Assembly (NCBI RefSeq): GCF_052857255.1
Contig: NC_135505.1
Location: 42,619,520 to 42,683,519, forward strand
Source of the DNA: Amblyomma americanum
Taxonomy: Eukaryota; Arthropoda; Arachnida; Ixodida; Ixodidae
Length of the DNA: 64,000 nt
Direction: 5' to 3'
The position numbers and the translations under genes are program-made. Below are positions 33,230-43,328 of this stretch, in pieces; the first letter of the stretch is position 1; every line of letters starts with the position of its first letter. Under the pieces are notes generated by a model. The model worked only from the letters and a program-made list of their open reading frames with translations, was not told the origin of the DNA and did not search any database.

Positions 33230-35190
33230 CTATATCTGCCTAGGCCGCAAGTTACAGCGGGACGCAGGTTTCGCCGGCTGACCGCAGCGCTCGTTATCCG
33301 ACTGCGGAGCGGGTAGGGCTGTGTCCTCAACCCACTCATCTCGCTGCACGTAACGTTTCAGGTCGCATACGTGCACCGGTTCGCCTGCCGGTTCCACCGC
33401 AAGTTCTCGAGCCTGTAAATGAGCGAGGAAAGTTTCTCTCGCACGCGGAATTGCCCGATACATTTGGGCGCCAGCGAGAACGAAAACTGTTTTCTAGCGC
33501 AGTTGAGAACGTGCTGTCGTCGAAGCACCAGACCGCCCACTTCGCAGTTAACATCCCTGTCCGAGCGGTCGCACTGTGCTTTCTGCTGCGCCCTAGCAGT
33601 GGCCAGGTTGCGGCGAGCCTTGTGTAACGCTTCCGTCATTTTAGCGCGCAGCTGCGTCGCGTATTCAGCTCGTGCTGACGAAGCGATTGGCGTCTTTCTG
33701 CTCTCCGTTAGAATCCGGTCCATCGGATTTAGCAGCTCTCTACCCAGATTGAGAGAAACGGCGCATACCCAGTCGAGCGGTTAACGGTCGAACGCAAAGC
33801 AAACGCGATCTCCGGCAGATAGGAATTCCAATCTTTATGCTTCTCAGAGCACGCGACGAGCATGTGCTTAACGTTGCGATTGATTCGTTCCGTGCGGTTC
33901 GACTGAGCATGATAGGCGGTCGTTTTCTTTTGCTTAATGGCGAGTGCAGCGCACGAATCAACGAACACCTTTGCCGTGAAGTAGGACGCATTGTCCGTTA
34001 TCAGCTGCTCTGGAAAACAGAACCTGGTGAATACGTCCGTCAGCTTCTCCATGATAACTCGTACCGTCAGCGTTTGAAGGGATAAAAGTTCAACCCACTT
34101 TGCTGAAGTGATCCGTGACCACCAGCAAGAACTTGTTCCTACTCGGTGTCATAGGATACTGTCCTATATGATGTCACACGCTGCGATTTGCCAGGGAGTC
34201 TGGCTATTAATCGGGTGCATGAGGCCGGGTGCTCGTCCGCCTCGGGGCTTCACACTTTGCCACACACGAGCGGGCGTAGCGTATTACGTCCCTTTTCATG
34301 CCAAGCCAGGCAGGAAAGCGACACAACTTAGTGTAAGTCTTGGGGCCGCTTGCATGCCTAGTAATGCACGAGCTGTGAAAGTAGCGCAACAGTGCTGCTC
34401 TCAATGCTCGCGGTATCACCATCTTGAACGCCTCGTTTGCGTTGTTCTCAGGGGGATATACCTCAGCAGGACGCCGTCGGAATCCAGCAGATACGAACCC
34501 ATCGCGCTCGCAGCACTACCAGCTGTTTCCAAGTGCTCCGCACCGACAGCAAAGCCAGCTGTCTTCGTGTGCGCCGCGACCCTGCCGCCGGGCTCCCGGA
34601 GCCCGTCGAACACCTTTCGACAATACCGATCCTTGTGCTGAGCTTCGAGCAGCTTCTTTCTGCTTAACGCGATCCCCAAGGAAATCGCGTAGTCCACTTG
34701 GTTCACGCTCTCGCCCTAGATAAACGGTTGGCCCGCGTTCCTTACATTGGCTACGGCTCGGGTCTATCTCTCACTCTGTCCGGCTGTCGGGTGGTTGTTC
34801 GTGTGACCTTCCTCGCACTGTGCAGGCACTCGCGACAGTGCGTGAACCACAGGTTTGTTTTCCCTTTGCGGTAGCGCACGGTGAAGAAACGCTGCAGCAA
34901 TAGGGACCAACGCGCTTGGCGGCCGCTCGGTTCGTTGAGTCGTCTCAGCCAGGTGAGCGCCATGTTATCCTTCTCGAATACAATGCTACCCCATCGGTGT
35001 AGTAGTCGAACTTACGCGGAGAAAAATCTATTGCGAGATATTCCTTCTCTGCCACCGAGTAGTTTCTCTCTGCCGGCGTCACCGAACGGCTCGCGAATGC
35101 TACCGGACGGAGAACGTCTTCATGCTCCTGAAGCAACACTGCTCCTAAGCCCAGGTTGCTTGCATCGATTTGAATAACGAACTCTCAGTT
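33230..35190 (-). pseudogene. Gypsy-3: RNase H to integrase, minus strand
   Basis: Minus-strand frames in order. VAFASRSVTPAERNYSVAEK is RNase H (35139-34945). MALTWLRRLNEPSGRQARWS and FFTVRYRKGKTN follow (34963-34751). A linker comes next, then FCFPEQLITDNASYF with a catalytic Asp, TTAYHAQSNRTERINRNVKH with the catalytic Glu, and FALRSTVNRSTGYAPF (34052-33729). The C-terminal KMTEALHKARRNLATARAQQ is 33723-33358. RT proper, gag and LTRs were not identified. It is a third gypsy lineage, distinct in motif wording from Gypsy-1 and Gypsy-2. Confidence 0.78.
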
Positions 35191-35373
35191 TAGGTCGAGA
35201 AGCTGCAACGCAGCCGTGTCAGCGAGCAGAAATGAGCAGAGTCGCAAGGGTGCCTTCTCTCAACATTCCCGGTAGCCAGCGCGCACGTGGAAGCCACAAT
35301 CGTTGACCTCGGTCGCTTGCTTCCTCGGCTTTTCGCTGCCCGTACTACTCGCCTCGTTAATAAAAATAATTTG

Positions 35374-35604
35374 TTTTGGGGAAAAAAATAGCGCAGTATC
35401 TGTCTCATACATCGTTGAACACCTGAACCGCACCGTAAGGGTAGAGATAAAGGAGGGACTGAAAGAAGAAAGGAAGAAGAGGTGCCGTAGTGGAGGGCTC
35501 CGGAATAATTTCGACCACCTGGGGATCTTTAACATGCACTGACATCGCACAGCGCACGGGCGCCTTAGTGTTTTTCCTCCATAAAAACGCAGCCGCCGCG
35601 GTGG
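35374..35604 (-). mobile_element. SINE type 2, copy 1
   Basis: Minus-strand element sharing the Ruka-type body (GTGCATGTTAAAGATCCCCAGGTGGTCGAAAT region) but with a different 3' end: CTTTCTTCTTTCA-like pyrimidine run, CTTACGGTGCGGTTCAGGTG and a tail ATACTGCGC..CCCCAAAAC. The head is cut or worn near GCCGCCGCGG at 35592-35604. Confidence 0.65.
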
Positions 35605-35929
35605 GGTTCCTTTTGCCAGTCTCGATCTAGCCGCCGGTGCAGCCGGTTGCGGGCGGCGCTCGCCCCGTAGGGCACGTGCGCCCTCTGCGGCCGCGGCGTG
35701 TGCCGTCGGCGCCTGCTGCCATTCTGCCGTCCTGTGTGCCCTGTGATTTTGTGTGTACCCTGTGTCTTAGCGCCCTGATTTTGGATCTCGCGCAAAGTTC
35801 AGCAGATCCAAGGCCCTTTCTCCGCCCCAGCCGCCTGGTGTGGTGTCTCCTCGGAGCCTCCACTGAAGCCTTGACAGCGCGCCGCTGTAGGGAGTCCAAT
35901 CCCACCACGCAGGAGCTCTCCGCGGCCCA

Positions 35930-37708
35930 CCACCAGGGTCCCTCATGGCTCAATTCTCAGCCGCTTCCTCTTCAACCTGGTCATGGCCGGCCTCCAGTCC
36001 GCCATCCAGCAGGGACTTTGCCACAGGGTCTTCTGCTCCGTGTATGCGGACGACGTCGCCCTCTGGGACCGGGCCTCTCGGAGGCACATTGCCTCTGTAG
36101 GGATGCCCTCTAGCGAGCCCTCGACGAGTTGCAGTGCTTCCTGGCATCCAGGTGCCTGGTGCTCTCTGCTACCAAGTCAGAGGCACTCTTCGTTCATACG
36201 TGGAGTGCACGGGCCACGTCGCGAATCCGTACCATGCGGATTGACGGCACTGACCTCCCTGGAGGCAGCAAGTGAGGAACCTCGGTCTCACTATCGACCA
36301 TAGCCTCACTTGGATCCCAGCGGAAAAGCCCCTCCTGCTCCACCTGGACCGCGTCGGCCGAGCAGCCGAACGCCACCTGGCACGCGGGAAAGGCTGTTCC
36401 TCTACATGGGCCATCCGGCTGTTTGAGGCAGCTGGGACATCAGCGGTTCTCTATGCCCTTCCTTTGGTGACACTCAGGTCCACCCGGCTCCACCGCCTCG
36501 AGACCTCTCGGCGGAAATGGATTCACCATCTCCTGGGAGTCCCACAAAGCTCCCAAATCGCAGCCCCCTAGCCGAGGCGGGGGTGCTTACACTGAATCTC
36601 CTACTCTTGCAGAGTTACAGAGAGGCCTCACACATCTTCCTGACGGCAGAGCCCTCCGTGCACGCCTCTCGGTACGCCGCCACTCCAGGATGGGCATGCT
36701 CTCTGCGGCCTACATATAATCCCTGGACCCTCCCGCCAGCCATCCTGCCATTCCACCACAACCTACGCGTCCTCCCCTGCAGGTCTCCGTGGACTTTGGA
36801 GGCACGTCGAAGCGCCTCACACGAGCTGCGGCCCTCGATCAGACCGCTGCTGCCTTCTTGGATAAGATGAAGGTGTCCACCCTTCTCTTCACCGATGGCT
36901 TGGTGCTACCAGCCACAGAACTGGGGGCAGCGGCACTCGTGACTCCACAGCTGAACGCGACAAAACGTGCAGACTGCCCTTCCAAGGCAGTTCCCCTGGG
37001 GCTGAGCTGGCCGGACTCCACCGGGCAGCGGACCTCATTTCGACTATCCCACCTGGTCCAGTCTTGGTCTTCTGTGATTCCTGGTCAGCCCTCCAGCTGC
37101 TGTCCAGACCTCATCAAAACGTGGCCACTACCTCTCTGTTAAAGGCCCGCCTGCCGACAATGGAGGATGCTGGCACCAGATCTCTGTGCATTGGGTACCC
37201 GGCCACTCCGGCATCGAAGGCAACGATTTGGCCGATGCTCTGGCCAAGTCTGCCCACACCGGTGGGTCCCCGCTATCCTTTGCTTTGACTCAACATGACT
37301 TTGCCCGCCTTCTCATTATGCAGATGGTACGGGCCCTTCACCCGGACCGGAGGATTGTCTCCTACAAAACCCTTCCGCCGGCTCTCGGACCATCTGTCCA
37401 GGCGGAACCGAGCCCTCCTCCTGCGCCTCCGCATCAGTTGCACGTGGATGCCCTCCAGGTTGTACGCGTGTGGCAGGGCCCACTCTCCTGCCTGCCTCTC
37501 CTGCGGGGACACGGGGACGCTCGGCCACCTCCTGCTGGCGTGCCAGACCCATGATGCCCCTAGGCGACGAGTCGAATCGGGATACCGTACACTCGGTCTC
37601 CCGATTACCGCGGAGCACGACCTCCTCTTCCCGGCTCGCAGCCAGTTCCTGACGCATCGGGTCCTCCTCTCCTTCTTTGAAGAGACTGGCCTGAGCTACC
37701 TCCTTTAG
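35930..37708 (+). pseudogene. LINE-E RT and RNase H
   Basis: The frame wording is FNLVMAGLQSAIQQGL and VFCSVYADDVALWDR (YADD intact), then MRNLGLTIDHSLTW, ERHLARGKGCSSTWAIRLFE and LYALPLV. RNase H follows: STLLFTDGLVLPATELGAAA, VFCDSWSALQLLSR and HWVPGHSGIEGNDLADALAK. The end has CGRAHSPACLSCGDTGTLGH and HLLLACQTH, the C-terminal Cys/His motif of such LINEs. Frameshifts between blocks (for example near 36265 and 37140) disable it. Confidence 0.85.
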
Positions 37709-37776
37709 ACCTTCTGCCCCGTCCAGCACGAGGCGATGGATCTGAGTATACCGATGGTCATTCCCATTGCGCGGTG

Positions 37777-37925
37777 GTTGCACACATTCTCAGTGCACCG
37801 AGGCTCCTCTCCCCCACCGCCAGGTAGTTGCACACTTTCCCAGTGCACCGAGGTTCTCCTCCCTCCCGCCCGGTGCTTGCACACACTCCCAGTGCGCCGT
37901 GGCTCCCCTCCCTGTCCGACGCTGA
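37777..37925 (+). repeat. Three 49-50-bp tandem repeats in LINE-E 3' UTR
   Basis: GTTGCACACxxTCxCAGTGCACCGxGG.. begins at 37777, 37827 and 37876 (CTTGCACAC in the third). Spacing is 50 and 49 bases. Confidence 0.8.
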
Positions 37926-38134
37926 CGTTGCTGCGGCGGTGCGGCTCATGAGCGGCTAATTCCACGGAAACCACTGCCGCGGCCCTCTCCCCCCTCTACA
38001 TCCTCTACCCCCTCACCTGGTCACCAAGAGTGGTGCCCAAAGGGCCAAAATACGTCAGGACCAGTATCGCCTCCTGCCCTTCAAGCAACAACCGCCACCA
38101 CCGCCGCTGGAGCGGGGGACGAGTGGGGATACCA

Positions 38135-38880
38135 GGGTATCGCACAACCCTGATTCAGCAACGCCTCAATCACTGCTGAGGTTTGCACTGAGCCAAATGC
38201 TTTCTCATAATCAATGAAGGCGATATATAGGGGTTGGTTATATTTTGCGCGTTTCTCTATCATCTGAGTGATAGTCTGAATAAGATCTATTGTGGAATAC
38301 CCTTTACGAAAGCCTGCCTGATCTTTTGGCTGATTGAAGTCGAAGGTTGTCCTGACTCTATTAGCGATTACCTTTGTAAATATCTTTTAGGAAACGGACC
38401 ATAAGCTGATCGATCTTTAATTTTTCAAGTCCTTGGTGTCTCCTTTCTTATGGATTAAGATTACATTTGCGTTCTTCCAAGCTTCTGGCACGGTCGAGGT
38501 CATAAGGCATTGGGTATACAGGGTGGCTAGTTTTTCTATAAGAATCTCCTCTCCGTCTTTCAACAGATCTGCTGTTACCTGGTCCTCACCAGCTGCTTTT
38601 CCCTTTCGCATTTCCCCTGAGACTCTTTATTTCCTCTTTCGTTACTCGTGGGATGACGCGTTGCTGTTCTCTACTATCTGTACATTAACGTTCTGATTAC
38701 ATCCATTACTGTATAATTTGTGTAGAACTCTTCGGCTACTTTAACTGCCTTATCATATTTCAAATGACATTGCTCTCCCTATGCCTAGTTTCCTTTACAC
38801 CGCTTTTAGGCTACCTCCCTTTTTTAGAGCATGCTTGATTCTCTCCATATTAAACTTCGTTACGTCGGATATCTTGCGCT
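38135..38880 (-). pseudogene. RTE-type LINE fragment, RT N-terminal part
   Basis: Minus-strand frames read KGKAAGEDQVTADLLKDGEE, ATLYTQCLMTSTVPEAWKNA, NVILIHKKGDTKDLKN, then YNQPLYIAFIDYEKAFGSVQ, standard RTE reverse transcriptase before the catalytic motif (F)DYEKAFDSV, here with Asp to Gly in AFGSV. The copy stops near 38135 before the YADD/FADD region. Confidence 0.82.
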
Positions 38881-38914
38881 CATTTATTGTGCGTCTTTAT
38901 TCACGGTTCTGCCT

Positions 38915-38985
38915 TGAGCCGTCGTAGCGGACTGACAGCGTCTCCGCCTCAAGCGCCAAAAGGCATAGTTCTATTCCCGGCCTCG
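38915..38985 (+). repeat. Possible tRNA-like fragment
   Basis: GTCGTAGCGGACTGACAGCGTC followed about 30 bases later by a GTTCTATTCCCGG box resembles an A-box/B-box pair of a tRNA-derived repeat. No cloverleaf was confirmed by hand; not called as a tRNA gene. Confidence 0.25.
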
Positions 38986-40041
38986 ACACAGGGTTTTTTT
39001 TATTCAGTGAGTGTGCGGGGGGTTAACAACGCGTTTGATAACCCCCCGCTGCTCTGAACAGCGAGGCGCGGCGGCTCCAGAGCGCCAGCTGTGCGCTTTT
39101 TGACGTCACTGCACCTCGCGCATGCGCAGCACGGTTCTCCAGGAGCCACTTGAAGCTCGTAAACCTCGGCCAGTGTAGCTTGCGCTACAAAACGCGAACG
39201 CGCATGAAATGCGCCTGCTAGCTTGTCGCTTACGGCCAACAAAAAAAGCTCTTGTTTGGCTAATCACTACCATTGAGATAAATGTTTGGTATACTTATTT
39301 TATTGCCACTCTGAGCGCACGCGCACCCCCATAACTATTTTAAGGGCCATTGCTCATATGCAATTGCTCATTCATGTGCAAACGATCATTTTTACAACTT
39401 TTATTTTTAGAAATTTTTTACATTAGTAAACTAACTGCGGATATTGAGCCGGGCGGCACTCGTCGAAACAATGAGGCGATCACTGACTTTGCCTCACACG
39501 CGTCTGCATAACGCAGCTGTTGATGGCAGCCCTCCAAAATAATTTCTCTTGCAATACTTGACCGGCTGAGGGCTTTACTGGCAAAAAAAATTAAGGAGTT
39601 TCGTTAGCGTGAGCTATGCTGCTGAACAATGCATGCTTAGTGAATTGAAGTGAAAACTGGTCATAAATATTATTACACGTGCAACATAAAAAATATGTTT
39701 AGAAAAGAAAAAAGCTTACTTCACTGAGGGCAGAGCAGTTATCCAGGCTTGCTGACTCTTGGCCCCAACAATTTCATACCAAACAAATCCGGACAAAAGC
39801 ATCCTTGGCCGGGAAAGCGTGTATGAACGCATGTTTTCCTATGCGGGAAGATTTGATTATAACAATCTCCTACAATTAGAGGCTTGCATTTTTTGTTGCT
39901 ATTAATGATTTTGCTATCGTGTACTGCTCGATGCGAGCGAAGGGACGATTATAAAATACTTTGGTAGACATTGAAAGGATTGACGATTAACTTCAATATT
40001 CCCATTGCGGCGCCATAGAATTTGCCCATATTTACCTTTTT
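38986..40041. other. Non-coding; perfect 10-bp stem near 39016
   Basis: No gene seen. CGGGGGGTTA (39016-39025) and TAACCCCCCG (39039-39048) form a perfect stem with a 13-base loop, in a GC-rich patch that also carries a TGACGTCA-like site near 39101. Confidence 0.45.
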
Positions 40042-40239
40042 TTAGTAATGTAGGACATATCGAGGAAATCTGTACAATTCCACGGGCAGCTCTTGGCCCT
40101 TGATGTTCAGAGAAATATTGTGACATCCCCCGCCGCGAGGCACAATGAGCGGCAAACTGTCTTCTATGCAATTGTGAGCAGGACGGCACGTGCACGCAAA
40201 GAAAGAGAGTGCCAGCAGTGCGAGGAGCACGCGCACCAG
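40042..40239 (-). CDS. Possible signal-peptide ORF, no ATG (weak)
   Basis: The minus frame reads LVRVLLALLALSFFACTC, a good signal peptide, then RPAHNCIEDSLPLIVPRGGG, CHNISLNIKGQ (an N-x-S site) and ends VLHY stop. There are four Cys in a short secreted-type peptide. The usual ATG is missing: the codon at the expected start is CTG (40237-40239), with TGA just before it. It could be a worn first exon of a secreted tick salivary protein whose second exon is gone, or chance. Family not recognised. Confidence 0.25.
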   Translation of the reverse strand: MVRVLLALLALSFFACTCRPAHNCIEDSLPLIVPRGGGCHNISLNIKGQELPVELYRFPRYVLHY

Positions 40240-40765
40240 TCAAGATGTTGCTGACTCAATGCGCCCTCCGGCGACGTGCCCGGACAGAAGTTCGTAAATG
40301 ACCGCCAGGGAAGAGGTGGCGCTGGTGCAGCGGGTCAAGGTTAGAAATCAAGCAACGTGGGATAGGGAGGCTAGATTTGGGAACACATGACAATACAACA
40401 GGGTGATATAAAAAATACAGCATTGTACAGGCTGATATGGGGTAGGCGTCGTTAGAGAGCAGAGAAGACAGCAGTATTATAGCTTTTGAGGAGCAATTGA
40501 GAAAAATTGGGGAAAAAGCGGAAGCTAGGAAAGTTTTCAGATACTTGTACATAAGGAATGTCGACGCGAAATGGAGAAAGTGAACTAGAAGTTTTACAAG
40601 CAAATATATGGACAGCAGTAGGGGGAATTTCGGCAATTATCGGTTACGAAAAAGGTTAAAGAAACAGAGAGAGCTCTGTGGAAAGCAAGAATTATGACGA
40701 AATTGGCACTGGGAACATACAAATACTTTAAACAGGAAATCGCCAAATAAAAATTGGAAGACGAT

Positions 40766-41588
40766 TAAGCATCGCCTTTAAGAGAGGAACGCGACAGCGT
40801 GTTGCAGCACTGCCAGGGAGTCCACGGAACGCCATCGTCCGTTCGGCGCGACGCCTTCCCCGTTAGACAAATGGCTCTGCTACGTATAGTGAAACGGACG
40901 CACGAGCACCAAACCACGTAGAACCGCTGCCAGGCGGCTTGCCGCAAAGCTCGGGACTCAAGTTGCAGTCGTAGCTCATCGGCACATCGTTCTCGACAAA
41001 CCCGATGCCAGGAACGCCAGCATAGCTTCCGCGCCGAACGAAAGGACAGCAAGCTGCAAGCTTCGTGGTGAACGCGTTTTGGATGTGCGTTGCGTTGTTC
41101 GCCGCTCACCGCGTGATTCCTGCGTGCCCACGCGGACCCACTGCGCCCGATCGAGACGAGAGGGAGGCGCTGCTGTCGCGCGCCATCTGTGGAGGCAGTG
41201 GCGTAGATTGCGAGGAGGAGGAGAGATTTTTCCTTCACGCGGAGAAGATATTATTCGCTCACGCGGAGGGGGAAGGAAGGAAGCTCTAGAGAGTAGGTGA
41301 GCAATTTGGCGGAGTCAGGTGTGTCGTCCGTCTTCTTAGCAAGGGTCGTCTGCCCCTAGTTCAGGGCTCCGCTGGATGCAGCTGCCAGCTGTGCTCGGAG
41401 GGGGAAGTACTTTTCGCTCACACGCAGCAGGAGGGAGTTTTCGCTGACGCAGAGGAGACATTTTTCGCTCATGTGGAGGAGGAACCATGTTTCCCTCACG
41501 CGGAGCAGGAATTTTTCGCTCAAGGCCGACGCCGACGAAACCGGCTTTTCTACGACGTGAGCTCCTTAACTCAATCGCGTTAAAATAT
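40766..41588. mobile_element. About 820-bp insertion in LINE-B with degenerate 27-bp repeats
   Basis: Interrupts LINE-B between KLEDD and ENFRG-type codons. The right end reads AGCTCCTTAACTCAATCGCGTTAA, recalling a common arthropod MITE end; the left end TTAAGCATCGCC is only weakly inverted to it. The interior 41219-41525 holds about seven degenerate copies of a TTTTTCGCTCACGCGGAGGAG motif. No coding frame accepted. Confidence 0.5.
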
Positions 41589-41953
41589 CTATGAAAATTT
41601 TAGGGGAAGCTCTTTGTTGTTTGAGGCCAGGACAGGAGTTTTGTGGACTAAGACATATAGAGTCGGGCACCACGAGAGAGACACGTTGTGCGTTGGGTGC
41701 GAAGAAGAAAAGGAAACTGCTGAACACTTGGTACCTTTCTGTAAAGGGCTTCACTCAACTGTGGAAAGCAGCGGGGCTTTTTATCCAAAGCATTGGTTTT
41801 TAAGGATAGTGAAGGGAAAGTAGATTGAAGTCGGGTAGAAGTAACCAAGCGAACGTTATCTGATTGGCGGCTAAAATCAAGACAAGTGTAATATTTCACA
41901 AGTCATGGCTAGGTGGCTTGAACCATCGCCCGATTTAAGGAGTTCAGCCTTCT

Positions 41954-42177
41954 CCATCCATCCATCCATCCATCCATCCATCCATCCATCCATCCATCCA
42001 TCCATCCATCCATCCATCCATCCATCCATCCATCCATCCATCCATCCATCCATCCATCCATCCATCCATCCATCCATCCATCCATCCATCCATCCATCCA
42101 TCCATCCATCCATCCATCCATCCATCCATCCATCCATCCATCCATCCATCCATCCACCCACTCACCCACCCACCCAC
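41954..42177 (+). repeat. (CCAT)n tetranucleotide array, LINE-B tail
   Basis: About 203 bases of pure CCAT units, then CCCA/CTCA variants. It directly follows the LINE-B coding end, as (ATCC)n follows LINE-C, so it is the element tail rather than an independent locus. Ser-Ile-His-Pro and Met-Asp-Gly-Trp frames across it are artefacts. Confidence 0.92.
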
Positions 42178-43121
42178 AGGACAGATCTGGCATGACCAAC
42201 GCCATTGAAAAAGTGCTATCTAATGAAAAATCAGCTTGGCTAGCTGGTTTCCTTTCCACTGTAAGCTGCATTAGCCATCAAAACATATCACATGCAAGCG
42301 CGAAGCCGCTTGGCGCCGCAGCCCTTGAGTCTTGCACTTGATCAAGATTTCGCTCGCAAAATGAGCGCCGACAAAGCAGCCAACAGATGCAAAGGCTCCA
42401 TTGCTGTAATATTTATTCTAACAAAAAGGGCGTAGTTCAATGACAGCCGCAAGGGGAGCGCAGCTGTTCTGCTGTCGAGTGAAATCGCTTAAATAAATTC
42501 GCTTGATGTTACATTGCGCTTATTATATTTTATTTCTTCTACTCCTAACGTTCCCTTCCATGTGACTGCACTTAACCTATGCGTTTCCAATGAGAACTTT
42601 CGAGGTGACAGGCCGAGCATAAGCTCTTAGAGCAAGCAGTTCTAGAAAGCCTTAGTTCCATACAAGCACGCCCTCTAGTACATTTCACTCCAAGGAAATA
42701 CTTCGTTGCTGGCTTGTACAGAACATTGGCCATTTTATTTCGCCCCTATTCCTAACAAATGCGTATTATGCTGCCCAATCATTAGAATTACATTCCACTC
42801 TCTTTCTGAGCTGGCACCCCTGAAGCCAACCTGAAGCAAACCGTTCGTGCATCGCATCCGTTATAACACGTCCCCAAATACTGACATTTTTGCCTAAGTA
42901 CGCGCTCAAACGACGTCAAACGTTTCGCGCAAACGTGTTATATATCAGCAAACATCTTGTAATCAGCAATATATAAGGGTTCCTCTAAGTCAAATGACCT
43001 GTGCTTTGCCGTCGACCATTTAATGTTTAAACAAAAATAAAACTTATCTTCTCACTGAGACTAAAACTCTCTCATTTTGCTTAGCGACGAAAAAAAAAAC
43101 GTTTTCTTGCCGGCGCAATAA
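42178..43121. other. Non-coding, no recognised feature
   Basis: AT-rich; no family-like frames or repeats recognised. Confidence 0.4.
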
Positions 43122-43328
43122 TTGTCTGACATTTCGGTGGACACCTGAACCGCACCGTAAAGATAGGGAGGAAGGTAGGAGTGAAAGAAGAAAGGAAGAA
43201 AGAGGTGCCGTAGTGGGGGTATCGGAAATAATTTCGACCACATGGGGATCTTAAACGTGCACTGACATCGCACTGCACACAGGTGCTTTTTGCGCGTCAC
43301 CTACTCAAAACGCGGCCGCCGTGGCTGG
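43122..43328 (-). mobile_element. SINE type 2, copy 2
   Basis: Minus-strand. The 3' end on the left shows TTGTCTGACATTTCGG and CACCTGAACCGCACCGTAA; then AGGTGCCGTAGTGGGGG, TTTCGACCACATGGGGATC, GTGCACTGACATCGCACTGC, and GCGGCCGCCGTGG at the right. Same type as 35374-35604 and 58256-58505. Confidence 0.7.

Larger units (their letters stand above)
35605..38095 (+). mobile_element. LINE-E: RNase H-bearing LINE (I/R1/LOA type), 5' truncated
   Basis: About 320 bases of GC-rich non-coding sequence, then RT, RNase H and a CCHC-like end, then a 3' UTR with 50-bp tandem repeats, ending near a CAACAACCGCCACCACCGCC run. APE endonuclease is absent, so the copy is 5' truncated or rearranged. Confidence 0.75.
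40330..42177 (+). mobile_element. LINE-B: CR1/L2-like LINE 3' part with (ATCC)n tail
   Basis: ESFQILVHKECRREMEK-type codons and RALWKARIMTKLALGTYKYF (40330-40765) are the pre-C-terminal part. After an insertion the element resumes at about 41590 with ENFRGSSLLFEARTG-like sequence, VLWTKTYRVGHHERDTLCVG, EEEKETAEHLVPFCKGLHS and [20 protein letters not shown]. It then runs straight into the tetranucleotide array 41954-42156 and CCCA variants to 42177. Stops and frameshifts present. Confidence 0.78.

Noticed and set aside
37316..37783. 155-codon minus-strand frame
   Set aside because: Antisense shadow of the LINE-E RNase H and Cys/His end on the plus strand.
41877..42271. Ser-Ile-His-Pro and Met-Asp-Gly-Trp repeat frames (also at 31358-31635)
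   Set aside because: Translation of (ATCC)n LINE tails.
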